The position numbers were made by a program, and so were the translations under genes. This document shows positions 31,261 through 41,300 of a stretch of DNA of 64,000 bases, in pieces. The number at the start of each line of letters is the position of its first letter. Within the stretch, counting starts at the first letter, position 1. The notes below the pieces were generated by a model. That model saw only the letters and a list, made by a program, of their open reading frames with translations, did not search any database and had not been told where the DNA came from. The stretch is taken from NCBI GenBank assembly GCA_030620095.1, contig JAUTXW010000136.1, positions 1,302,001-1,366,000 on the forward strand, in the 5' to 3' direction. The DNA comes from Kuschelorhynchus macadamiae (Eukaryota; Arthropoda; Insecta; Coleoptera; Curculionidae).

Positions 31261-31669
31261 AAACTATCAAATCGTCTAAATAAACAAAACATGCCTCGTA
31301 ATTTAAACCCGCCATTGCTACAGTCATCAACCTTGAGAACGCACTAGGACTTATTTTCATACCCATTGGTAATCGTTTCATTTGAAATTGTCCTCTGTCC
31401 GTTGTAAAGGCTGTACAGGGCCTACTCTCAGGATCAAGTTCTAATTGGTAATATCCTTGTGCTAAATCAAGGTGCGAGAAATAAATCGCACCAGATAGGG
31501 AATCTAGAATTTCCGTAATATTCGATAGCGGAAATACATCATTTTGTAGGCGTTGATTACATAACCTAAAATCTATTATCAATCTGTGACGTTTAACGCC
31601 ATTTTTGTCCGGTTTTTTGGGAACTAATAAAAGAGGTGAAGACCACTCTGAGTGTGCTTCCTCTATAAT
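31241..31669 (-). CDS. Gypsy Pol: reverse transcriptase catalytic part
   Basis: Copies the element RNA into DNA. Blocks in order: RLIIDFRLCNQRLQ, FSHLDLAQGYYQLELDP (first catalytic Asp), CTAFTTDRGQFQMKRLPMGM, and FVYLDDLIVFG, the YLDD catalytic pair. The frame is open from about 31669. Further upstream, PYKLPHAQKEEINNQVDD lies in another frame, because a run of eight T (31674-31681) appears one base short. Its downstream end is also shifted. In an intact element, protease through integrase should be one polyprotein. Confidence 0.88.
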   Translation of the reverse strand: MIEEAHSEWSSPLLLVPKKPDKNGVKRHRLIIDFRLCNQRLQNDVFPLSNITEILDSLSGAIYFSHLDLAQGYYQLELDPESRPCTAFTTDRGQFQMKRLPMGMKISPSAFSRLMTVAMAGLNYEACFVYLDDLIVFGHSFS

Positions 31670-31871
31670 ACCCTTTTTTTTAGCATATCGTCCACCTGGT
31701 TATTAATTTCCTCTTTTTGAGCATGAGGTAACTTGTAAGGTTTAACGTAAACTGGAGTTGCGTCCTCCTTTAACCTTATTTTTTGCTTATATAAATTAGT
31801 AACTGTTAATGAATCAAAAGTGAAAAACATCCGCATATTTAGCGCATATTTTTTGTATAAATTTCTCTCTT

Positions 31872-32544
31872 CTACGTTAAGGGCTTCTGTAAAATTAAAA
31901 TTGTATCAACTCTGTCAACGGAGATTTTATTTTTTGTAAAAGAATAAACATCATATTTTGATAGATATTCAACTTTAGGCTCAAAATTTCGCAATCTTAT
32001 TTCTCTTTCATTCACATTCAATAGCCTTACAGCCACTTTACCATCTTTTCTTGCAATAAATAACTTCACATAATTCATCATTTAAAATGACACATTCATC
32101 TGTGAGACTGGTACAGCAATGTGTAATTATTTCACATCGGGGTGGAATAACAGTATATAAATTATTTTTGGACTCCAAAGGTACTGTTATTTGCTTATTT
32201 TGATTAAGCCAAAAAGAAAATAAAACCTTTTCATAATCGATAATTGCACCATACTTAAGGAAAAAATCTGAACCTAGAACTCCATGTATACTAGAATCGA
32301 AACTTTTAATAATTGTAAAATCATGAGAAATATATTCATTGTTCATAGTGAATAAAATATTTGCAGATCCAGCTGAATATGTTGAGCCTGCAATTCCTTT
32401 AATTTTAATTTTATTAGTTGTATTTATAATACTACTATCTTTCAAATAATTCTCAAAAAAACAAGAAATACTTGCACCAGTGTCACATAAAAATATCATT
32501 TCTTCCCTTTCATACCCGACACGCACATAATTTAAAGCATTCAT
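31872..32544 (-). pseudogene. Gypsy protease and linker to RT, frameshifted
   Basis: Aspartic protease that would cut Gag and Pol. The frame 32544-32038 has the active site FLCDTGASISCF and the second conserved loop SIHGVLGSDFFLKYGAIIDY. Near 32060-32080 the frame changes and continues in 32081-31872 (VAVRLLNVNEREIRL; YLSKYDVYSFTKNK), which bridges to RT. The change is likely a single-base indel. Protease precedes RT in this group, as seen here. Confidence 0.85.
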
Positions 32545-32578
32545 ATTAAAACTAGCTGTATCATTATTTTTTAAATTA

Positions 32579-33796
32579 TTAGAAACGAAAAAACTTATTT
32601 CCTTGAGATTCCTCGCTGTTTTTATTTATGTTACTACTTTCCACATTATCAACAAAATATACACTATTATTTGAAAACTGCTGACGCCTACCTCCTCGAC
32701 GAAAATTTGACCTACTAAAGCTGGAACGACCTCGGCCTTGGTACTGCGAATTATTTTGCTGTCTGCTAAAATTGTAATTATTAAAGTTTTGCCTACTCGG
32801 GTTACGAGATTGATTATAATTATGAATTTGTCTAAAATTTGTAAAATTACCTCTAGACCGATTTCCTCGATATTGGTGACGCCCACGCATATGAAATAAG
32901 TTATTAGAATAAGTTGGGGTTAAATTTAAATTTTCTTCTTTAGCGCCAGTTATCGCGTCCTTTAAATTATTGTAATTTCTAGCTTTTATTATTGTTCTTA
33001 AATCTGAATTTTTTAACCCATTCTCGAAAGCATTTATCGCCAATTTTTCATTCACCGGTTGTAAAATTTTTCAATTTTGATCACCGTCCGCTTGCGCTAA
33101 GGTTAAATTTAATAAAATCGATAGTTTTCGCATAATCATCTATACTTTTAGTATCTTGTCTAACGTTATGCAACTGATTAGCTAAAGCTGGTGCAGATTG
33201 TTTTGTAAGAAGTTGGTTTTTTATATCTGTGACCAAAGCACCAACATTAGTATACGTCGTTTGTAATCTTAATTTCGCGTTTTGTGTTAATTTGGCCTTT
33301 AAAACATATTTGATTAGCAATACTTTCCCGTTGTCGTCAAGCAAGTCGTTATATAATTCAATAGCATCAATCAACATTTTCGTAGTTTCTTCGGTACCAT
33401 CCATAGATGGCAACAAAGAAGCTGCGGTTCGCAAATCAAATGTTTCACTCATTGTTGAACTAGGATGAATGCCCAAAACCAAATCAGTCTCTGCGAGCTG
33501 TAATTTTTTTTAATCTTTTATGGCAATTAACCGACCTGATAAAATAGATCTAGCTTTATTTATGTTTTCTCTTATTTCTAATACATATTTTTGAAAATGT
33601 TCTAATTTATCGGTGTTTTTTACTATACTGATCTCTAAGCTGAAAAAATTTATTTTCTAATGTTTCTACGTTGCTACTTAATTTATTTACCCTATCCAAA
33701 GATTCTCTACGTCTAATGACTCTTTTTTATATTTATGATAAATAATGAAATAATGTTATTCAATTTATCCAAATCGCTTAAATCTACTACACTCAT
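32579..33796 (-). pseudogene. Gypsy gag, several frame breaks, RG-rich tail instead of zinc knuckle
   Basis: Structural protein of the retrotransposon particle. The probable start is the ATG at 33796 (MSVVDLSDLDKLNNI). A coiled-coil-like N-terminus is broken by indels near 33720, 33615 and 33510. Then the frame 33482-33081 carries SMDGTEETTKMLIDAIELYND and QSAPALANQLHNVRQDTKSID. After a shift near 33110 and an in-frame TGA near 33070 the frame resumes (KLAINAFENGLKN, LRTIIKARNY). The C-terminus is Arg/Gly/Asn-rich (MRGRHQYRGNRSRGNF; RGRSSFSRSNFRRGGRRQQF) with no CCHC zinc knuckle visible; it presumably binds RNA through Arg. The capsid-like central part fits Ty3/Gypsy Gag. Confidence 0.82.
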
Positions 33797-34066
33797 TAAA
33801 TAAAATAATTATCAATAAATTTAAGGCAATAAATAATATCCAATAAAATTGTATAGTGCTAAAACTATGACTTACTAATTATGTTAATACTTAAGTATGT
33901 TCATTGTCCATAGTCGCCTAAGATAAGTCCATACTGTCCATATTCACCAATACTAGGGGCTTTATCAATCCCAACGTTGCGCACTAAGGCCTTTTGCCAC
34001 ACTAGCACGTGCCCTCGTTGCTGACCACCGGATTGGTTCGGCCAGTGTCTTCTTTTTTTCTCGACT

Positions 34067-34291
34067 TTATAAGTCTTGGCTTCTTCTAATTTCTAGACGT
34101 ATTTTTCTTTCCAATTCCTTTTTACTGCGACGGCAACACCATAAAACAATTAAGGTAACTGCTATCATTATAGCTACAACTCCGCAAACTTGCCAAAGAG
34201 AATAGTTACTGTTGCTACCATCTGCAGTCGTACCACCACTGTTGCCTGCCTGGGCAATTATAACTACTTCTTTTGACTGTGTTTTTCCCAT
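34067..34291 (-). CDS. small predicted N-myristoylated single-pass membrane protein in the Gypsy leader
   Basis: 74-codon intact frame between the 5' LTR and gag, same strand. The ATG at 34291 gives MGKTQSK, a good N-myristoylation signal (Gly2, Ser6); an upstream in-frame ATG (34348) would bury it, so I prefer the inner start. Residues 11-31 are small and polar. Residues 32-51 form one hydrophobic helix (VCGVVAIMIAVTLIVLW), followed by two Cys (possible palmitoylation) and a basic tail RRSKKELERK. No known domain is recognised. It is undamaged although gag and pol next to it carry breaks. The product is inferred to sit at a membrane; its role is unknown. A chance frame is possible but unlikely given this organisation. 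Confidence 0.6.
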   Translation of the reverse strand: MGKTQSKEVVIIAQAGNSGGTTADGSNSNYSLWQVCGVVAIMIAVTLIVLWCCRRSKKELERKIRLEIRRSQDL

Positions 34292-34349
34292 GTTTTTCTT
34301 TTCTTCTAAAGCACCATAACGATATTTTTGCACTGTTAACTTAAGCACA

Positions 34350-34367
34350 TAGGCTGCAGGGTCGCCA
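34350..34367 (-). other. primer binding site of the Gypsy element
   Basis: Directly after the 5' LTR on the minus strand: TGGCGACCCTGCAGCC. From memory, the arginine-tRNA-primed sites of the mdg1/412 lineage begin TGGCGACC, so an Arg tRNA primer is likely; comparison with host tRNA 3' ends would settle it. Confidence 0.6.
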
Positions 34368-34655
34368 TGTAATATCTTCTTGTTCTGGTTCGAACTACAT
34401 GCTTAAGAAAATAATCAGCGTGCACTCCTTACTGTGTAACACTTTATTCTGCTCTTTCTCTAAATCTAATTACAATGGTATAAAACTACTTAGACTAACC
34501 TAATTAATAAAATAAATAATAATTTGATGATTCTATAAACTATTACTCCATATTTACAACAATCGAAAAGCTGTGTTGGACATTGTTGCAATAAGTTATT
34601 GCCTTAATTATAGTTCAATGATATGGCCTACTTTTGCAACTTGGATTCCATCACA
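34368..34655 (-). repeat. 5' LTR of the Gypsy element
   Basis: 288 bp, identical as read to 28607-28894. It carries the promoter and polyadenylation functions of the element; I did not try to place a TATA box. Confidence 0.95.
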
Positions 34656-35067
34656 CAGTGGCGTTCGTACGGAGTTTGGGCAGAATGTTTATTAAAAAAA
34701 AATGATACGCCACTGCTTTTTCTAAAAACAAAAATCATTTTTGAAATTCCCATTTAATTTTAAGCAAATTTGGTCTCTAGACTTACCTTCGTACGACGCA
34801 CAATTTTTATGTAAAAAAATAAAAACAATTTTCATATATCTACTGCAATCCGAATCCAATTTGCAAGGATAATTTTTTGTAAAATCCGCTACTGTTTAAT
34901 TTTTATGAAACATACCTATTTTTGGGCACGCGTAATGCTGTGGTTAGAATAAAACATTAAATAAATAAAAAAAAACTAAACAACACCAAGACGTTTATTA
35001 ATAAAATAATTGTAAACCAAACATAACTTAACCAACCTTATAAATAATAATTTCACAGAATTTAATT

Positions 35068-36142
35068 TTAAAGTAACTGCTGGAAATGGCCTCCCCCGAC
35101 TTCAATACATGCGTTTGTACGCCTTATTAGCGACTGGCGAACCCTTTCGAAAATACCAGGAGTGTTCCTAATAATTTCACAGGACTCTTCTATCCGATTT
35201 CGTAGATCGTCTTCGCTTCGAACTGGTGTTGTGTAAACTAATGCTTTAAGGTGTCCCCAGAGAAAGAAATCTATCGGATTAATATCAGGTGACCTGGGTG
35301 GCCAAAATTGTGGTCCTGCACGCCCAATCCAGCGATCGGTATAATTTTGATCTAGGTACTGACGTGCCACTAAACTGAAGTGCGGTGGAGCACCGTCATG
35401 CATAAACCACATAGAACGCCTTTGCCTTAGTGGAACATCTTCCAAAAGTTCAGGTAAAACATGTTCAATAAATTGTCTATACTCCTCACCAGTAAGCCTG
35501 CTAGGCAGAAAGTGAGGCCCGATAAGGAAATCTACAACTCCAATCCAAACATTTACAGAAAACTGCTCTTGGAAATGATTTTCAATTATGGCGTGAGGAT
35601 TTTCATCGGCCCACACATGATTGTTATGAAAGTTTATGATTGCGTTACGGGAAAAACATGCCTCGTCCGTAAACAACACCTGAGATAAAAACCTTGGATT
35701 TTGCATTAACTTATTTCCTACCCATCTACAAAAAGCCACTCTTAGCGGAAAATCTCTTGGCAAAAGAGCTTGGACACGTTGCGAATGATATGGATAAAGT
35801 TGTTGATCCTTTAAAATTTGCCATACTAATACGTGAGTAATGTTTAATTCAGTCGCAATTTTTCTCGTACTAGTTTCTGGGTTTTCATCAATTGCATTTA
35901 GGACAGCTTCCTTAAATCTGAACCGTTCTTACTGTTCTTGGTCTCCCTATAAGGGCAGCAGACTTCTTAAAACTACCCGTTTCACAAAGTTTGGAGTGAA
36001 TATTTGCAAAAAATTATCTGTTAGGTAGTGGACGGTCAGGATATCTTTCTTGATACATCCGTCTAGCGGCGCGAGCGTTACCATCAGCCATTCCATACAC
36101 GAAATGCATGTCTGCCATTTCACGGTTTGTAAACTGAACCAT
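35068..36142 (-). pseudogene. DUF4817-type Tc1/mariner transposase with N-terminal frame breaks
   Basis: Transposase of the 28352-37076 element. The ATG at 36142 opens MVQFTNREMADMHFVYGM and ARRMYQERYPDRPLPNR, a DUF4817 helix-turn-helix domain, here without the intron seen in the 51-55 kb copies. One break lies just after PNR (near 36015) and another near 35930. The rest is an intact 231-codon frame: VLFTDEACFSRNAI (Asp 1), MWFMHDGAPPHFS (Asp 2) and FWPPRSPDINPIDFFLWG (Asp 3), with 36 residues between Asp 2 and 3. The C-terminus is NACIEVGGGHFQQLL. Only two or so small changes inactivate it. Confidence 0.87.
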
Positions 36143-37078
36143 TTTTACCGAAAGAAAATTAAATAAACTTTTAAAAATTACACAAGTGCACCTTTATTAA
36201 TAGTTTTGACAACTGTCATGTTATTGTTATAAACAAACGAAGAACTGTCGTTTAGCAAAGCAAAGCCCACCTTGACAATTTAGGTTTCTTTGACTACTGA
36301 ATTAAATTGCAGTTTGTTTCTTAAATTTTCCTACCAAATTGTTAGTTCTATTAAAAAAAATACATTTAGAAATGAGGGTTTAATAGTGAATTGTAATAAA
36401 TTAAAAAAAGGAAAATTAAGCTCGCGAATGGCAAATACAAATCACAAGTGTTGGCGCAAAAAAGTTTGGGAGATAAAAGGGGACATGACCCAGAGTCACT
36501 CAGTAGATTATTCCAAATTTATAATTATTTCTTTTTATGGGTACTACTAACAGCATTACGCGTGCCGACTTTCAAATAATATGTTTAATAAAAATAAACA
36601 GAAGCGGATTTTACATAAAATTACCATTGCAAAATTGCATTTGGATTGCAATGATTTTTATTTTTTTACGCAAAAACCGTGTGTCGTACAAAAGTAAGTC
36701 TGGAGACCAAATTTTCTTTAAATTAAACGGAGATTTCAAAAATAATTTTTGTTTTCAAAAGAAGCAGTGGCGTATCTTTTTTTTCTTAAAAAATATTAAT
36801 TTCAAACCCCGTAGGGACGCCACTGGAAGAAATAAAAAAAAACCTTTTGCATCAAACACTGTCCTTTAATGGGTAAAAGATGCACACCAAATTTGATAAA
36901 CATACCTAGAGTGTTATAAAAGCTATAATAGAAAAACAAGTTTTTTCTTAGAACTTTAACACCCTGTATCTTGAAAACTATTCGTTTTCAGAACTATGTT
37001 TATATAAACTTTTTGTCTTAGAATAATGCGAGGAATCGTCCCTTGAAGTTTGGCAGCGTACTTTTTTAACACCCTGTA

Positions 37079-37400
37079 TGATTAAACGTGTCAAAAAATT
37101 TTAAAATGTTTGTTCTTGTAGGAGAATTCTGTAAAAAAATCAATATTAAAGTCACCTGAAAAAATTACGTAATCGTAGGATGGCACTGTGAGACTCATTA
37201 TATCCTCCATGCATTTAACAAAGTTATCAACATTTGCAGAGGGCGGGCGGTATATATTTGTAAACAATGTACTTTTTTTGTTAAGTGTTAATTTTAAAGT
37301 TAAGAATTCGCAGCTATCCGATGTCACATCGAGCTGGACTATTTGAAATGTTATGTTTTTCTTTAGATAACTATCAAACTAACTAGAAAACATCAACGTT
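37079..37400 (-). pseudogene. LINE endonuclease part, other half of the split LINE
   Basis: Minus-strand frame 37327-37091 encodes part of an apurinic-type endonuclease: FLTLKLTLNKKSTLFTNIYR, PPSANVDNFVKCMEDIM and YVIFSGDFNIDF. The GDFNID block is the conserved Asp/Asn motif of these nucleases, which nick the target for retrotransposition. It continues, with a small frame change, at 28349 downward (TKPTRI..NTNSLIDVIIS) once the 28352-37076 element is left out. Sequence above about 37400 is not recognisably LINE. Confidence 0.8.
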
Positions 37401-38357
37401 TTTCTACTAAAGCCGTATTTATATGTATTTTAAATTAAGAATCTTGTTAAGTATGCAAAAAATATATTTTCCATTTCCTCGGTTTAGGAAGGTAGTGTTA
37501 AAGTAGGTAGATACCTACTTTAATGCAAAACTGAAGCAGTTAACAACGAAAAACGAAATCTTTAGTTTCTTTTCGTTGAGGAACAAAAATAACAAATGTA
37601 ATCACCCCCAACTAAAAATTAAAATAAAACAAGTTAGAAATAAATGTTCTTCAATATATGTACTTCAAAACAGCATTAAACTTAACATTTTTTATTTGTA
37701 AACAGAATATTAAGCTTGAAGAATTATACATACATACATGTCAGTCGAACTACTGAAACTACTACATTGAAAGACAACGATCGATGTTGATATCTTTGTT
37801 TATTATCTTTGAGATCCTTGGCGTAACAAAAACATCGATGATCATCGCCAAGTATTTTTATTTTATTTTTTTTAGTATATTCTATAAGTAAAATTTAAAT
37901 TTTTAAATTCAGAGTGAACGGAAGTTATCACCTCTATTCGGTCTGGGGGCAGGCAAAACATCAGAACGTCTTCCCGATTGCGGCCAACGTATATTGAGCT
38001 TACAGGTCAGATGGTGTTGTGGGTTTGGAATCTGATGGCATACTTGCTTACCACCAAGGTGGTCCTAGAAAACCTAGGGTATTTCACGTTCCATAGGGCC
38101 CAGACGAAGGTGTTACAACATATTTTAGATGAAAATACATTTAACGATGATTCTTAACGACGGCTCCTGGGTTCCTGGCTCCTCCGTAGTTCCCTCTTGG
38201 ACCTAGGGCGGGAGAAAAATCCCATCGGTAACGATATAGCCCCCACCAGTGGTCCGAGAAGACGTCCAGAAGCCAAAACAGAGATGGAGTATAAGGAATG
38301 GAGACTTTTGGTCAAATCTCATCCCATTTTTTGATAATAGAAGGTTAATAATAAGAA
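37401..38357. other. no gene seen; one 26-bp palindrome and a GC-richer block
   Basis: TTAAAGTAGGTA and TACCTACTTTAA (37498-37523) form a perfect 12-bp inverted repeat around GA. 37910-38330 is clearly richer in G and C (CTGGGGGCAGGCAAAAC; CGGGAGAAAAATCCCATC) and may be part of a retroelement, but no frame gives a recognisable domain. Confidence 0.45.
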
Positions 38358-41300
38358 TAAGAAACTTCAAAGCATGACCCTATGTAGCAGATACAGTAAG
38401 GGTGCCACTGATTTCGCCCGGAAGAATTAATAAACCGTGAGGACTAGAGTTCTTAAGATAATTTTTCTGAAAGTAATTTATGCAACATGTGAAAAACATT
38501 GTATATCGTTATATTTTATGGCTACTATATTAGCGGGTATTCAGACTAGTAAGTAAATCGGACGTACCTATATCTTAAACACTTTGAAAAGAAAATCTTC
38601 CCTCGTAAAAGGGAAGTATTGTAATCGTGAGAGATTTTTTTCAGATCTTTACGCTTTAGAGTCCCTAGATACCGAAACACTCTTTTGTCAATTCAGTCGC
38701 TGTTGTCTGTCGTTCTGTTTGTCTGTCGGTCTGTTTGTCTCTCGGTCTGTCTCTACGCGGCATAGCTAAAAAACTGCTTATCCGATTGCCTCCAAATTTT
38801 GGTAAAAAATCAAGCTTCATATGGGCATGACCTAATAACATTATGGTAAAAATCCAATTTGGGGAAACAAAATGGCGGCCTAAGGAAATGTTAAAAAAAT
38901 TATTACTAAAGAACTACTTAAACAATTTACCTCAATTTTTGCACAAAAATTAGGTACGGTGTAGACATTAACTGGTGAAAATTTTGCCTGAAAAAAGTAC
39001 TTAACGGTTTGATTTTCCATATCGTGCAATAATTAATTGTAGCATAGATATGAACTGGTATAATTGTGGTACGAATTCAAAATGGCGGCTAAATAAAATA
39101 TTTGTAATCGTAAACAAATCCTCCCTTTTACATTTTTTCACGTTTAAGCGTCCCTAAATACCAAATATTACGTTTTATCGATTCCATCGGTTTGTCTGTA
39201 TGTCTGTCAGTTTGCGGCATAACTCAAAAGCCTTACTCGATACTCAAAAATTAATGGTCATATGAGGATGACCTGGTAATATTTTGATGAAATCCATTAT
39301 GGCGCAACAAGATGGCAGACTAGTGAAAAGCTAAAAAAATTATAACTAAAAGCCATTTATCCAGTTTACCTCATATTTTGCACAAAAATCGAGTGTTACA
39401 TAGTAATGAATAGGTAACATTTTGGTATGAATTGTATCATTGGTGTAAACGGTTGATTTTTTATAATATATGCGTTAGAAAAATATTTCTTGAAAACATG
39501 CAAGTTGATTTTAACCAAAAAACCGCAAAAAAATTGCTTTGGCAAATACTGTCTCAAATTTTTCCTAAGATAATTTCTCTTTGTACAGGTTTTAACATAC
39601 TTTCTATTACTGGAATCAGTTTTGAATTATGCTTGTTTTATCTTCATCGTCGCTAGAATTACTGTTATAACAAGTTACTCAAATAGTACTAATAAGGTGA
39701 CTTATATTTTGGTATCAATATTTGTTTTATTAATTATATATTTTATAGAGTTTTTATGACAGTTTCGTTTAATGGTATTAAGTATATCCTCAAATAAAAA
39801 GGACGATTTGTCGGATACTAAGTAACCACAAATTAATTAAGATATCTTTCTTAAATTACATATTTATTTGAACCAAACTCTTTATGGCACGTTTTGTTTC
39901 TCTACGTGTATCCTTTTATCGGAAATTACTTATTGTAGTTGATTGTTTTCTAAAACATTTATTTATACATTTTATTACAATCAACTTTTATGTAAACTGG
40001 TCTACTCTCAAAATGAGGCATAGGCACTAGCTTTCTTTTCGAAAATTTAAATCCTTTGTTGTACCTTTATGAATCTTAATCCGAGTTTTGTCCCAGATGT
40101 ATTCGCTATATACATGGCGACAACTGAAGTGATAATCAAATGCAAAAAACTAGAGATCCCCAAAATGTTTATTTTGATTTACACGACGATACCTCGAAGT
40201 ATCAATACATATATCAAGATTCTAAATTCTTGGTTTGTTTATGTTATTGGTTTCAAAAATGTTAGACAGAGCTGTCAGTACTTCAAGTAAAATTCTTGGA
40301 AAAAGTAATTCAAATACTTTTTGGTATTTGAAATACTTCACTTCAATACATTTTATTTTATAGTAATTGTACTCGAAATTCAATTACTCCCTAAAAAGTA
40401 TTTGGTACTTATTTCCCAAAAGAAGTATTTGAAGTATATATTAATTGTACTTTAAATACAAAAGTAATTGAAGTACTATCAAAACTATCAAATCAAGTAA
40501 CGAAAAAGTATTTGAAGTACTCTGAATTTCTTAAATCAAGTACTCAGTAGTAATCAAAAGAGATATATAAGGAGAGAAATAGAGGGAGAGAGGGAGGTAG
40601 ATAGAAATAGAAGGCGGGATGTAGACAGAGAAGAAGGGAGGGAGATTAAAGGTATTAAAAATATTCTATACTATGTACCTGGTTTCAAATTACAAAAGTC
40701 TTTTTTCATTAATAAAGAATTTTAAATATTTGTGATGTTTTTATATAACCTCTTCTTTACCACTTCATGATTTTTTTTCTGCTTGTACTCTATACTCTAC
40801 TACTACTATTGATACCAAAATATAAGTCACCTTATTAGTACTATTTGAGTAACTTGTTATAACAGTAATTCTAGCGACAATGAAGATAAAAGAAGCATAA
40901 TTCAAAATTGATTCCAGTAATAGAATGTATGTTAAAACCTGTACAAAGAGAAAAATTTGACACAGTATTTGACAAAGCAATTTTTTGCGGTTTCTTGGGT
41001 AAAATCAACTTGCATGTTTTCAAGAAATATTTTTATAACGTATATATTATAAAAAATCAACCGTTTACACCAATGATACAATTCATACCAAAATGTTACC
41101 TATTCGTAACTATGTAACACTCGATTTTTGTGCAAAATATGAGGTAAACTGGATAAATGGCTTTTAGTTATAATTTTTTTAACTTTTCACTAGTCTGCCA
41201 TCTTGTTCCGCCATAATGGATTTCATCAAAATATTACCAGGTCATCCGCATATGACCATTCATTTTTGAGTATCGAGTAAATAGCTTTTGAGCTATGCCG

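Larger units (their letters stand above)
28607..34655 (-). mobile_element. Ty3/Gypsy LTR retrotransposon, recent insertion
   Basis: Two 288-bp LTRs, a 4-bp target duplication CAGT (28603-28606 and 34656-34659), a PBS next to the 5' LTR and a purine tract next to the 3' LTR. The order on the minus strand is small ORF, gag, protease, RT, RNase H, integrase. Integrase downstream of RNase H is the Ty3/Gypsy order. I found no envelope-type ORF after integrase, since only 55 bp separate its stop from the 3' LTR. The LTRs look identical base for base, so the insertion is young. The ORFs nevertheless contain several one-base frame breaks. Confidence 0.95.
28352..37076 (-). mobile_element. Tc1/mariner-superfamily element with TIRs of about 530 bp, inserted in a LINE
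   Basis: Ends CAGGGTGTTAAAAAAGTACG (28352) and its reverse complement finishing at 37076, each flanked by TA (28350-28351, 37077-37078). The left TIR runs 28352-28606, is interrupted by the Gypsy element, and continues 34660-34940. The right TIR is about 36545-37076. The terminal motif is repeated internally in the same direction (ATACAGGGTGTTAAA at 28461). The transposase is on the minus strand. Without the Gypsy the element would be about 2.7 kb. LINE sequence flanks it on both sides. Confidence 0.92.
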
